Source of the DNA: Gordius sp. MW1
Lineage: Eukaryota; Nematomorpha; Gordioida; Gordea; Gordiidae
DNA: 64,000 nt
Assembly: GCA_964036665.1 (NCBI GenBank)
Contig: OZ038529.1
Location: 1,240,001 to 1,304,000 of the forward strand
Direction of reading: 5' to 3'
Shown one piece after another: positions 34,582 to 45,500 of this stretch (the first letter of the stretch is position 1; each line of letters begins with the position of its first letter). Below the pieces are notes generated by a model. It had not been told where the DNA came from. It saw only the letters and a program-made list of their open reading frames with translations, and did not search any database. The translations under genes were made by a program, and so were the position numbers.

Positions 34582-35972
34582 CTCGTCTCGGTCTCGAAAA
34601 CAATCTCGCTCGTTTGGGTGATCTCGACTTGTCTCGACTTTTTAAAAAATTATTTACTAATAAAAATTTTCCCGTTTTTTTAAATTTATTAAAATTTGAT
34701 AAATATCAAAAAATCAAAAATAATAAAACTTGATGAAGATTTAATGCGACATGTCATTGACATTATGAACCAATCATTGAATATAACATTGAATTATATA
34801 GTTCTAGCAAATAATACCATTTTTAGCAAATCACTGTGTCTGTCAAATATAAAGAGACTTAGAAATTTTATGTTAAACCATATTTGATTTGCGTATAAAT
34901 TTGGGCTAATTGAGACCCTTTATTAACGCTGGCAAAAGCTTAAAGCTCAAAGTAGACCCTTGTTTGATTAATTTAAGGCAAACGTTATAATCCATTAATA
35001 TTGCCATTAAAAATTATAGGCCATAGAGTGTATCGCATGATTGCTATAACGCTATAGAGCACAAAATGCGAGTGTATATCTTTAATAACAGGAATAGTAT
35101 TTATAAAATTAATAACTATTTGCATGGGTATAGACAGGATTGGATTAAGAGGGGGGGAATAATGTTTGGGGGGGGGACTGATACTTTAGTATTTTTAGTC
35201 ATAATCATATCGAATTTTAGAGAACTTCTGGAATTCGATGGCTGCAGCCGCCCCTCACTGCACCCCCTAACTATGCCCATAACTTTTGCCCATATCAGAA
35301 CGTTGTAAAATCAACAATAAAATTGGAATAAGAACATAAGGTTTTGTACGTATATTGTTTTATAACAAAAAGCATTTGATAAATCAAAAAGCAAGTATCC
35401 AAAAAATTATCTTCCCTTTCTAACTAACTTTGCCATTAAATAGTAAATTTCTAATACAGTATAAATTTGTGTATTTATATTAAAAATCTGCCACATTTAT
35501 AGAAATCTTAGAAAACTTTAGTACACCTGCCAACCCCAGTTTATAATGTGCAAAGTAATGTTGTAAAAGACAACGTAATGGCATATTGTCTTTTAATTTG
35601 GGAGCTATATTATGAGTTATAGCATATAAACTTCTAGGAATAATGATTTAATCTATTACTGTATCATCAAATAAATAAATATACTGTTGAAAATAATCGT
35701 TTGGCAGGCACAGATGTCGCTAGGGTGCAAAAATCTATAACCAACTTAGCTTAACTTGCATAATTAATCAAATTAATTAACCACCAGTTTAATATTACCA
35801 CATCAGGTAGGATGAGAAATTGCGAAATTATAAATGCTTTAGTTATATTTACTAATCCATCACAAGTCATTTCAAGCCTCAATCTCGGGTCAGATTTTCA
35901 AAATCTCGCCTCGTCACGGGGAGATCGAGACGACACGCGCCTGAGATTATTCTTGGTTTTTCCGCATCACTA
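34574..35972. mobile_element. hAT element, TCTCG family, copy C (left end lost)
   Basis: The left part GTTTCGAACTCGTCTCGGTC and the right end TTGGTTTTTCCGCATCACTA match the copies at 46374 and 52303. Internal segments such as CACCTGCCAACCC and GGATGAG...TTGCGAAATTATAAATGC also align. A GGGCGTAGCC-type MITE (35128-35286) sits inside. Confidence 0.75.
35128..35286. mobile_element. MITE, CATGGGCGTAGCC family
   Basis: Left CATGGGTATAGACAGGATTG, right CCCCTAACTATGCCCATAAC with G runs inside. It is nested in a TCTCG hAT. Confidence 0.6.
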
Positions 35973-36494
35973 CTTTTGTCGTTCCGACTTGCGCCTAGTT
36001 CTTGAATACTGCCCTTACAAAACTCGCTCATACTCTGTATGAACGTAGTACATAGAGATGGCAGTATAAAGAAATTTACCGGGAAAATTGGGAAATTCCC
36101 GGGGGCGGAGCCCCCAACGGGGGTCTGAGACTTCTTTTACGTATCGTCCCTTCTCTCTACATGGCCATACCATCTTATGTTGTACCCAGATTTTTCCTTA
36201 TATCATTGTATTTATGTTATTTTTTGCCTACTCCTAACATCCATAGTAGCATTCTCATCCCCATGGACGCTAGGAGTTGCTGTTCATTCTTATGTAAAGC
36301 CCATGATTCGAGGACTGTTGGCTGTATGATGGACCTATACAGTGTACTTGGAGTCCTGTTGGGATCTTTTGTCACACAAAACGCTTGATAAATATCTCAA
36401 TTTCAGCCATCCGGAATTTATCCTTGCTTGGATGTGACGTTAAGGCAATTTAATGCCATCTGCAGGTTATTAAAACATTTAACATTCTTTTTTA

Positions 36495-37874
36495 CAGCGT
36501 ATTTCTTTAAGTTTGAACATCTTGACTCCGCTCCCACACACTAGTAGGAGAGAAAAGGGTGATCAAACAAAGCTTTTGGGAGAGAACGCCCTTTCCCTAT
36601 CCTTCCTTCGCATGCAACTTACTCCCTTACCATGTATATGTTTTCGCCACTCTTTGACCCCGCACTTTTTTGTGCCCGAAATTTCTCATTTTTTTAATAT
36701 GATGGATCAACAAACAAGAAAATTAGCTATAAAGCTTAGCCAAGAGCGAAATCGTATGTTGAAATTGGTAGATTATTAGATATATCGCGATGAGAGCGGT
36801 TAAAATATTTAATCAAAAAGGAAAGGACTATGCCAAAAAAATCTTGGCAGAGAAAAAAATTAAATGATCAACAGGTGAATTATGTCCTTAATGAAATCGA
36901 CAATAATTGTAATCTATCTCCTAGAGATTTAAAGGAAAATTAAAAGAAAATGCAATCTTGAAGTTTGTCTGAGTACAATTCTTCGACAAATTAAAGGTTT
37001 TCATTACACCTTCTAACGGGTAACGACTATTCCCGAAAGGCGCAATTATGATGATGTAATCCTTAAAAGAGGTATTTATATGCAAAATTTTTGCCGCTTT
37101 TTGGCCCTTGATTTGATTTTATTCATGGACGAAACGGGATTTGATATACCAATGCGATGTATATACGGAAGAGCTATAAATAAGGAAAGGGTAATTAAAA
37201 AGTGAAGGCATTAAAGAGTAAAAATATTAGTATGCGCTGCTGCATGACCAAAGATGAATTACTCTTTTATAAAATTTTGAAACGGAGCTTATAACAGCAC
37301 AAAATTTAATGACTTTCTAATTGAATTATTCCAAGAGTTAGTGACAGAAAATATTCATAATTGTATAATTGTAATGGTCACAAATCGTGAAAAATACATT
37401 ATCGGCATTTGGACATAAAGCCTTATACTTACCCCATTCCCCTTCCCTAAATCCAATTGAAGAGGTTTTTAGTAAACTAAAATTTATCGTAAGAAAAGGG
37501 GAACCGCAGAATGAAGGTGATTTATTGTCACTAGTTGAAAATTCTAAATTCGAGGTAATTTCACACAATATTTTTAGATTAGTTCTGAAGATTGTCAAAA
37601 TTATTTTAACCATGTAAAACAATATATTGATTCAGGTTTAAATAATGAAAATATTAATTACTAATTTGTACGTGAATTTTTTTATGTATTGTAAATGTTT
37701 CTATAATTTTTTACAATAAGCGTATACATTCCAAAATTTGTGATGAATTAAGGTTCACGCGAAGGAAGTAGAGGGAAAGGGCGTTCTCTTTCAAAGCTTT
37801 GACTGATCACCCTTTTCTCTCCTAATAATGTGCGGGAGGGGAATCAAGATGTTCAACCTTAAAGAAAAACGCTG
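36495..37874 (+). mobile_element. Tc1/mariner-like DNA transposon with long TIRs
   Basis: TA dinucleotides flank inverted repeats of about 118 bp that start CAGCGTATTTCTTTAAG and carry GGAGAGAAAAGGGTGATCA and GAGAACGCCCTTTCCCT. Inside, plus-strand frames show transposase pieces: MDQQTRKLAIKLSQERNRML (helix-turn-helix side), FMDETGFDIPMRCIYGRA (first catalytic Asp with DETGF) and LPHSPSLNPIEEVFSKLKF (NPIE motif before the last acidic residue). The frame is interrupted several times, so the transposase is dead. At 1380 bp its size fits the superfamily. Confidence 0.85.
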
Positions 37875-38079
37875 TATTTATTAACTAATGAGGAAGGTAA
37901 ATTAACTTTTCTGTTTAAACAATGTGGTACACTGCGGAAAGACATGGGATATTAAATTCTAAATGCTGAATTTAATGGTACACATTTTACCCTATGAAAC
38001 ACAACATGAGCAGTCTATAGCTCTAAGTCCTTTTTATTTAATATAATTGTGGAATAACGAGAGACATTCAAAAGCCATC

Positions 38080-38805
38080 ACCATGGTATTATATGCTATA
38101 TGACGATGCTATATTACTATGTGCAAAGCGAAGAAGCCAAAAAGTGGTCAATGCGTTTAACTGGATATGGTTTAATGGTCAGCCATCAATGGTATACATG
38201 ATTACAGGCACCCCAATCGCAAGATGACCATCTAAAATAATCAAAAGTTTACAGGTTTGCATACCTCGGCTCGATGTTACATCAAGAGGGAGGTTGCGCA
38301 ACAAAAGTCAATGGCCCAATTCAAAAAGGATGGCTAAAAAACGAAGTATATCTGGTGAAATGTGCGACAAGAAAATGCCAATATGATTGAAGAGCAAAGC
38401 TTAAAAATCCATCGTGACCAGTGATGGAAGTGAAACATGGGCATTAAACACCACGGAAGAAAAGCTATTACAAGCCACAGAGATGAGAATGATACGATGA
38501 AGCTTGGGGTTTACTAAGCTCAACCATATAACGAATGACTTTCTCATGACAAAAATGGGTATTCAACCTATGGCGGGCATGATTAACAAAAATTGGTTAA
38601 GGTGGTATGGGGATCAAATTGAAAAGTACTGGACATGGAGGTATTGGGTTAGAGACGACGAGGACAACCTCCTGTAACGTGGAAAGGGCAGGTGGACAAA
38701 ATTATGAACACTAAGAAGGTTAATCCATGGTACTCACGCAATCAATGGAAGAAATTCATCAAAACAGATCCTACAAATGTGGGATCAAATACTTGATAAA
38801 GAAGA
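38080..38805 (+). mobile_element. RTE-like LINE fragment, RT and C-terminal region
   Basis: Plus-strand pieces: LYDDAILLCAKRRSQK (degraded catalytic box), then SDGSETWALNTTEEKLLQAT, MRMIR, TNDFLMTKMGIQPMAGMI and NKNWLRWYG, in the order typical of RTE-like LINE polyproteins. Frames are broken. It is the best kept of three copies in the window (5293, 23585). Confidence 0.75.
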
Positions 38806-38809
38806 AGTA

Positions 38810-39146
38810 CACAAGGTATTTTGTAATTATTTAAAAATTGATTATAGTTAACAAAATATCCTTAGTCAAATATACATATTCTATTATTGACTAAGAATAT
38901 TTAGTTTAAAATTTTATCATATATTGTGAATCTTTGAATATTTTAAATATTAAATTTAACATCTTTATTCATTTATTTATAAATAAAACATGTCAAAAGC
39001 TAAACAATAAAAATAAATATTTAAATATAAACATAAATGTACAATAGCTTAGCGAATATAAGTCAAATATAATTGAACAATGATGATGTGTATAAAAAAA
39101 AGAGAATATAAAAGACAATAATGCACTTCATACAGAAATTTTCATT
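38810..39146. other. AT-rich spacer, SCOC 3' side
   Basis: No gene. AATAAA-type signals occur (minus-strand reading near 38990-39020). Confidence 0.4.
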
Positions 39147-39842
39147 TTAGCTCACTATCTTTTTGTGATTTTTTATATCACTTTGAAATGTTGATTGAAA
39201 AACACTACTAGCTGCCATTAAATTTTCAATGTATTGCCCTAAGACTTGATTTTCTGATTTAAGTCTAAGGTTTTCTTCTTTAACACCATCCACTCTATGG
39301 GAAATATCTAAAGAAATATGTGTTACAATAATAAAAAATACCTCTAGTTATATAAACATTAAAAAATTTTCATAAAAAACTAACAAAATAAAATTTTTTT
39401 AACTAGATATTTGCCTTATAATGTTATTTAAAATTGACATTTATCTTTGACATATTACTGAATTTCAGTTAGCTGGAATAAAAAACTAGATACAAATATA
39501 AAATTTAATAAATATTGATTGAGAATAATCTTACAAAAACATTGAAAATTTTGCCTGATTTAAGAGGTTACCTTCTAAGGTGTTTTGAAGTTCTAAAATT
39601 CTACATATAAGCTTTGCCTTCTCTTCCGTATCTTCATTTAAACAATCGGAGTGAGCTTTAAAATAATAAATTAAAAACCAACATAAAAATTACATTTTGC
39701 TAAAAGAGTATTCAAGTTATTAACAGTAACACCATGGGCAGGTGATTCATTTCTATATTCGTCTATACAGATTTATTATTTAGATTTAATGATTTATACC
39801 ATCTTCCTCATCAACTAAAGGAATATCATCTTTTAAGCTCAT
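39147..39842 (-). CDS. SCOC: SCOC short coiled-coil protein
   Basis: SCOC is a small Golgi-associated coiled-coil protein that binds ARL1/ARL3 and takes part in autophagy control. Three exons join in phase: 39842-39800 ([14 protein letters not shown]), 39655-39572 and 39307-39147. They give a protein of 95 residues. The conserved coiled coil is unmistakable: [18 protein letters not shown], then [20 protein letters not shown] and [15 protein letters not shown], near identical to the animal family. Codons split at both junctions restore Ala and Asp. Acceptors (TTTTAAAG, TTTCTTTAG) and donors (GTATAA, GTAACC) are canonical. The start is the only ATG in the first exon and gives a length like the short animal isoforms. 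No defects seen. Confidence 0.95.
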
Positions 39843-40240
39843 ATTGAGAAAATCAATAAATTGCGTCCTTAATCAGGTGTGAGAGTGAAAGCGCAACGAT
39901 TTGATACATGCATTTATCTAACCATTTTTGCAGTTTTTGCAAATAACCTACTTACCGCCGTATATGGCCGGCTGATTTCTTAATTAAACAAAAGATGTCG
40001 AGCTAATTAGAGGCTTAATCAAGGAGATGATGTATGCGTTTAGTTTAGTCTTAAATACTTGTAATATAAATATACCTTTAACATCCTTATAAATTTACTA
40101 ACTTACAGTCGTTGCCACTTATAAAAACGACATGAATATATTCTATATCACAAAAAATTAAAATGTAAATTTAGAATTCTTTGGGCTTAGCCTATAATCT
40201 ATTAAATCACATCTTGTTAATTTACATCGAATCTATAAAT
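39843..40240. other. SCOC upstream region
   Basis: AT-rich; no clear TATA box at a fixed distance from the ATG and no other gene. Confidence 0.4.
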
Positions 40241-40244
40241 TATG

Positions 40245-40660
40245 GGAACCTGTCAAAGTAGCACAGAAATAGCGTCGAATTTCGTCACATTTCATCAAAA
40301 TTCACCAGAATTCATTATCATTTCCATTTGATATTTATTTTTAATATTGTAAAATTATAAGCACTGAAAGTAAGATTATATCTATAAAATTATGTTTTTT
40401 GATTATCCTAATGTTTTCTACATAATATATGAAAAGTTTTTATTGTTTTATGTTGTCCATACATTGATATACATACAATAAAATTCAATTATAATTTTAA
40501 AAGTATATAAATAGTTAGGTGTTAACATTTAAATATAAGTATCATTCCCCCATTTTTTGTAATGGTATTTTATTGCTGATACATCTATCTTTATCTAAAT
40601 ATTTCTTTAACCTTCGCTCATTTGTGCTACTATTTTTCAGGTTGTGCTACTTTGACCCCT
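40245..40660. repeat. Inverted-ended repeat (AAAGTAGCACA)
   Basis: TGTCAAAGTAGCACAG at 40251 is mirrored by TTGTGCTACTTTGACC at 40641. The centre is AT-rich without an ORF. Probably a MITE; the superfamily is unknown. Confidence 0.5.
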
Positions 40661-40852
40661 ATTCATGAATTATACATATAAGTAATAGGCTAAAATAAAT
40701 GGCCATTAATATTTTAATTTTATAATTCTCTTGTAAAGCAATACACCCCTGTGACAATTTTGAAGAGAAAAGATATTTTTATAGAAATAAGAGTTTTGTA
40801 TAATGCGTAATATTCAATATTTGTTATAAAATATTTTCAGCATGTGAGATGT

Positions 40853-41148
40853 AGTAACCACTACTATTTAATTGATTGCTCTCGGCATATTACTTAAGTC
40901 TACTTCGAAACTTTAATTGACTCATTTATATTACCTTATCGCGACGTTAATTGACCTATCACATATAGCTCGCGGATATACCACTAAATGTTAATTGATT
41001 GTATTATTTCGATTAGCTCGCGACTATATAAAGGTTTTACACTTCTTTATTACTTACTTTCTCCCAAACGTTTCCCTTTTGATTGACCTTAAATAAAGTA
41101 TTTATTCCTTTATAATTTGGTATTTGTTTCCCGATAGAGACGTGATCA
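40853..41148 (+). mobile_element. Possible solo LTR
   Basis: A 296-bp stretch opens with TGTGAGATGTAG and closes with GTGATCA. It has TATATAAAGG at 41025 and AATAAAG at 41092, the order of a U3-R-U5 unit. Repeated TTAATTGA motifs precede the TATA box. No target duplication is visible and there is no second copy in the window, so this is tentative. Confidence 0.3.
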
Positions 41149-41149
41149 T

Positions 41150-41720
41150 ACTTTTTTAAATAATTAGCAACAATATATTATTAAAATAAATGTGTCCCTA
41201 AAATGGCATATAATTGTAAAAAACGAATTTTTGAAAATAAGTAGTCAGTACATCAAAGAGTAGAGATGTTAAATTTTCTCCAGCGCAAATTTTCTTAACG
41301 CAAGAGTTGAAAACAGGAAAAATACGGGAAAGAATATGTGAATTAGGGAAATAATGTCAAAATGAGAGAAATAATGGGAATATATGTTATAATTAGAGGG
41401 TCCAATGTAGGGTGACTAAAAAAAATAAGTAATATTAACTGAAAAAACAGCCCTTTAATATTAAATATATAGATTTATTGAATATTCTACAATATGACAA
41501 ATACTTTAATCCATGCATCATAAATTTAATACAAGCTATGTAAGTAAGTAGACATATTTTATCGACGTCAATCGCCCTTTAATTCATTTTCTGTTTACCT
41601 TTCTTTGGCTAAAAATTATTATAACATATAATTTTTCAGGGCTTAAGTTAATATAAAAAAGTTAAAGAGAACAAATGTGTAAAAGTTTATGTCATATTCT
41701 GAATACCTATAAAAATAGCT
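41150..41720. other. AT-rich spacer
   Basis: No supported feature. Confidence 0.4.
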
Positions 41721-41723
41721 ATT

Positions 41724-42588
41724 AATTGCTATGCAATTTATGGGCTCACTTTCTATTTTCCGATGTCTTGTCACGCACACTAACGCACACCGAATGTCTT
41801 GCACCGAATGTCTTGGCTTGCACTGTTTTAATTTAACTAGTTTTTGGGTTCGAATCCCGGTTTTTTTTACTCTTATGATTGTTCTTGTTACTACCATTGC
41901 TATTATGACTTTTTGGCCGTCCGCTGGGTGCTGACCGATGGAAAAAAATGACCATTGGCCAAAATGTGAATCGAAACTATTTTTATCGTTTTTTTTTGAT
42001 TCTTATGATAGTTCTTGTTAATATCATTGATAATATGGCTTTTTGGCCGTCCACTGGCTGCTGACCGATGGAAAAAATGACCATTGGCCAAAATGTGAAT
42101 CAAAATTATTTTTTTCGTTTTTTTGATTCTTATGATAGTTCTTGTTAATACCATTGATAATATGGCTTTTTGGCCGTCCACTGGCTGCTGACCGATGGAA
42201 AAATGACCATTGGCCAAAATGTGAATCAAAATTATTTTTTTCGTTTTTTTTGGCTAACATTGACAATTACCCTATGCCCTCCCCTAGCAGAGCCTATGCC
42301 TCTACTGATATGGGTCCCTGTGCCCCCCCCCTACAAAAGCCTATGCCTCTCCTGATGTGGGTTCGAATCCCAGAGAGGCCAAATTTTATTTTTATTTTTT
42401 TTGTTTAAATTAATATATTGTTTTTGTTAATACCATTGATAATAAGACTTTTTGGCCGTCCGTTGCTGCTGACCAATGGAATAAAATGACCATTGGCCAA
42501 AATGTGAATCGAAACTATTTTTATCGTTTTTTTTGATTCTTATGATAGTTCTTGTTAATACCATTGATAATATGGCTTTTTGGCCGTC
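41724..42588. repeat. Composite hairpin-array repeat, copy C
   Basis: Head module AATTGCTATGCAATTTATGG, short GCACACCGAATGTCTTGCAC repeats, B-box-like GGGTTCGAATCCCGG, then four or five hairpin units (TTTTTGGCCGTCC, CTGACCGATGG, CCATTGGCCAAAATG). A second B-box-like GGGTTCGAATCCCAG lies at 42358. The last unit stops mid-sequence at 42588, where the mucin-like array begins. Confidence 0.85.
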
Positions 42589-45500
42589 ATGTTATAATTT
42601 GGGGTGTAGTATCTGAAGGTGTAGTAGGAGGTGTTGTATATGAAGGAGTAGGATTGGAAGGAGTAGAAGATTGAGTAGTCAACGGAGGTGTCGTAGATGT
42701 TATAATTTGGGGTGTAGTATCTGAAGGTGTAGTAGGAGGTGTTGTATATGAAGTAGTAGGATCGGAAGGAGTAGAAGATTGTGTAGTCAACGGAGGTGTC
42801 GTAGATGTAGTAATTTGAGGTGTAGTATCTGAAGGTGTAGTAGGAGGTGTTGTATATGAAGGAGTAGAAGATTGTGTAGTCAACGGAGGTGTCGTAGATG
42901 TTATAATTTGGGGTGTAGTATCTGAAGGTGTAGTAGGAGGTGTTGTATATGAAGGAGTAGGATTGGAAGGAGTAGAAGATTGAGTAGTCAACGGAGGTGT
43001 CGTAGATGTTGTAATTTGGGGTGTAGTATCTGAAGGTGTAGTAGGAGGTGTTGTATAAGAAGGAGTAGGATCGGAAGGAGTAGAAGATTGAGTAGTCAAC
43101 GGAGGTGTCGTAGATGTTATAATTTGGGGTGTAGTATCTGAAGGTGTAGTAGGAGGTGTTGTATATGAGGGAGTAGGATTGGAAGGAGTAGAAGATTGAG
43201 TAGTCAACGGAGGTGTCGTAGATGTTATAATTTGGGGTGTAGTATCTGAAGGTGTAGTAGGAGGTGTTGTATATGAAGGAGTAAAATCGGAAAGAGTAGA
43301 AGATTGAGTAGTCAACGGAGGTGTCGTAGATGTTATAATTTGGGGTGTAGTATCTGAAGGTGTAGTAGGAGGTGTTGTATATGAAGGAGTAGGATTGGAA
43401 GGAGTAGAAGATTGAGTAGTCAACGGAGGTGTCGTAGATGTTATAATTTGGGGTGTAGTATCTGAAGGTGTAGTAGGAGGTGTTGTATATGAAGGAGTAG
43501 GATCGGAAGGAGTAGAAGATTGAGTAGTCAACGGAGGTGTCGTAGATGTTATAATTTGGGGTGTAGTATCTGAAGGTGTAGTAGGAGGTGTTGTATATGA
43601 AGGAGTAGGATTGGAAGGAGTAGAAGATTGAGTAGTCAACGGAGGTGTCGTAGATGTTATAATTTGGGGTGTAGTATCTGAAGGTGTAGTAGGTATAACG
43701 TTTTATTCGTGTATTCAAATTAGTATAATAATAACATCTGTTCGTAAAGAATCACATTCACGTTACATCACACAATTGCTACATCTCTCCCCGCTTAACC
43801 AGCTTAAGATTTCTTCAATTAATCTCCGCGGTGGCTTCCATGGTCTATTTTCCCTTCTTAAGTCACCATCATCTTTAAGTTCCGGTGTGTCAGTATCACG
43901 TGTTGGCTCAACCGGTTCTGGTCTTGGTATCTCTTCACTTTTTCTAAATTGACCAGCATGTTTGGCCCAAACTTTATTGTTACTGTTAACGCTATAGGAC
44001 AACAACCCAGTCGGGGGGGTACTTTTCCTTCCCGCCATCGTGGCGTCCGTCTATTTTTTTTCCAGACTAATTCTCCTCTTTCCAAGTTTCGTGGCCGTGT
44101 CGTCCTATCATCATTGGGTGCGATAGTTTCTGCAGTCGTTTTTAAAATCTCTTCTTTTGTAGGCTCATTCTCATCTGTCTTCATATCCTTTTTAACCCAT
44201 TTACCATTGGCAATTGTGCCTTTTTTGGCAGCCATTTTAAATTTGGGTAATGCATCTGCGTTGATTAAATTTCTATGTTCTATTCCATTTGTTTGGAGGA
44301 TTTCATTGTTTTTATCTCCATGACCGCTTGTTTGAACAGCTTTTGATTTTTCGTATAATTGGCCATCGTTCTCTGGTAAGATCCCGATGTTTATCTCAGC
44401 CATTTCAAATTCTGATTGACGATTCAATTGGTCTGTGAATTCGTTTGCATCTTGCCAGGTGTTTGCTTTCAACTTTTTCCCTCTCTTTTTGCTCTTAGCT
44501 TCCGCCATATCGCTCTTGGTCCTTTTATCAAAATTTCCGGCCAATTTCTTTATTAAATTTACACTTTTCGTATTTGAGTCTTGATTGGGAATAGTTACTA
44601 ATTGATGGACCTGTATTTTGACACATTTGGGAATGTATAATCCAAAACTTAATATCCAGGGTAAACCAAATAATGGAAGGTCAGATATTTTTGTAACAAC
44701 GGCAGGTAGTAATTTGCTCGTCTGACCAAGCCCCACTTTAATGGTTGTTTCGCCCAATACGTCTAACTTCTGATGGCCATAACCCGTAAAATTATGTGTT
44801 GGCCTTAATTTCGGTTTTCCTATGTGATTCCAAATTTCCTCATTTATTACCGACACCTGAGCGCCGGTGTCATATTCAAAACGGAATCGCACATCATTTA
44901 ACGTGGCTTCAATTGTAGCTCTTCTACGGTCACTTTTTTTAATGTGATTGATGTAATTAATGTCTCCAAAATCTTCCTCACAATCATCGAAAACTTGGTT
45001 AATCCTCTTATTTTTGCACGCTCGCGAAAAGTGCCCCATACGGTTACAATTAAAACACTTTGCCGTCGCAGCCGCGCAATAATTACGAATATGGGAACGG
45101 CCACAATGAAAAAATTTCGAAGCACCTGCACCCTTACGATTATCCCTTATTCGATTTATATTCCAGGAATTAACCTCGTTCTCTGCCGTCTCCCAAGCTA
45201 AAGCCATATCCAAAATTTTATCAAAAGTTAAGTTTCTACCTGATTCGTCAAGCATTCTAGGATATTTACTACGAATTTCGACCTCCAACTTAGGAAAACG
45301 AATTCCTGCTAAGAATTGGTCCCGAAGACGCTCTTCAACATCATTCTTAAACTGTGCCACTTGTGCAGTTTCCTTCAATCGTTTAGTGAATCCTAACACC
45401 GATTCGCCTTCTGACCTCATAAGGTGAATAAACTCTATTCTTGAAACCATAGTACTAGATCTAGGTTTAAAAATGGTCTTACATGTTTCCACGATCGTAT

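Noticed and set aside
42589-43693. CRISPR-like array
   Set aside because: The whole 108-bp unit repeats; there are no unique spacers, and the genome is an animal's.
42555-43718. 387-codon Tyr/Ser-rich frame through the mucin array
   Set aside because: Alternative frame of the 108-bp unit. The Thr/Pro frame is better supported by the diverged repeats at 46000-46130.
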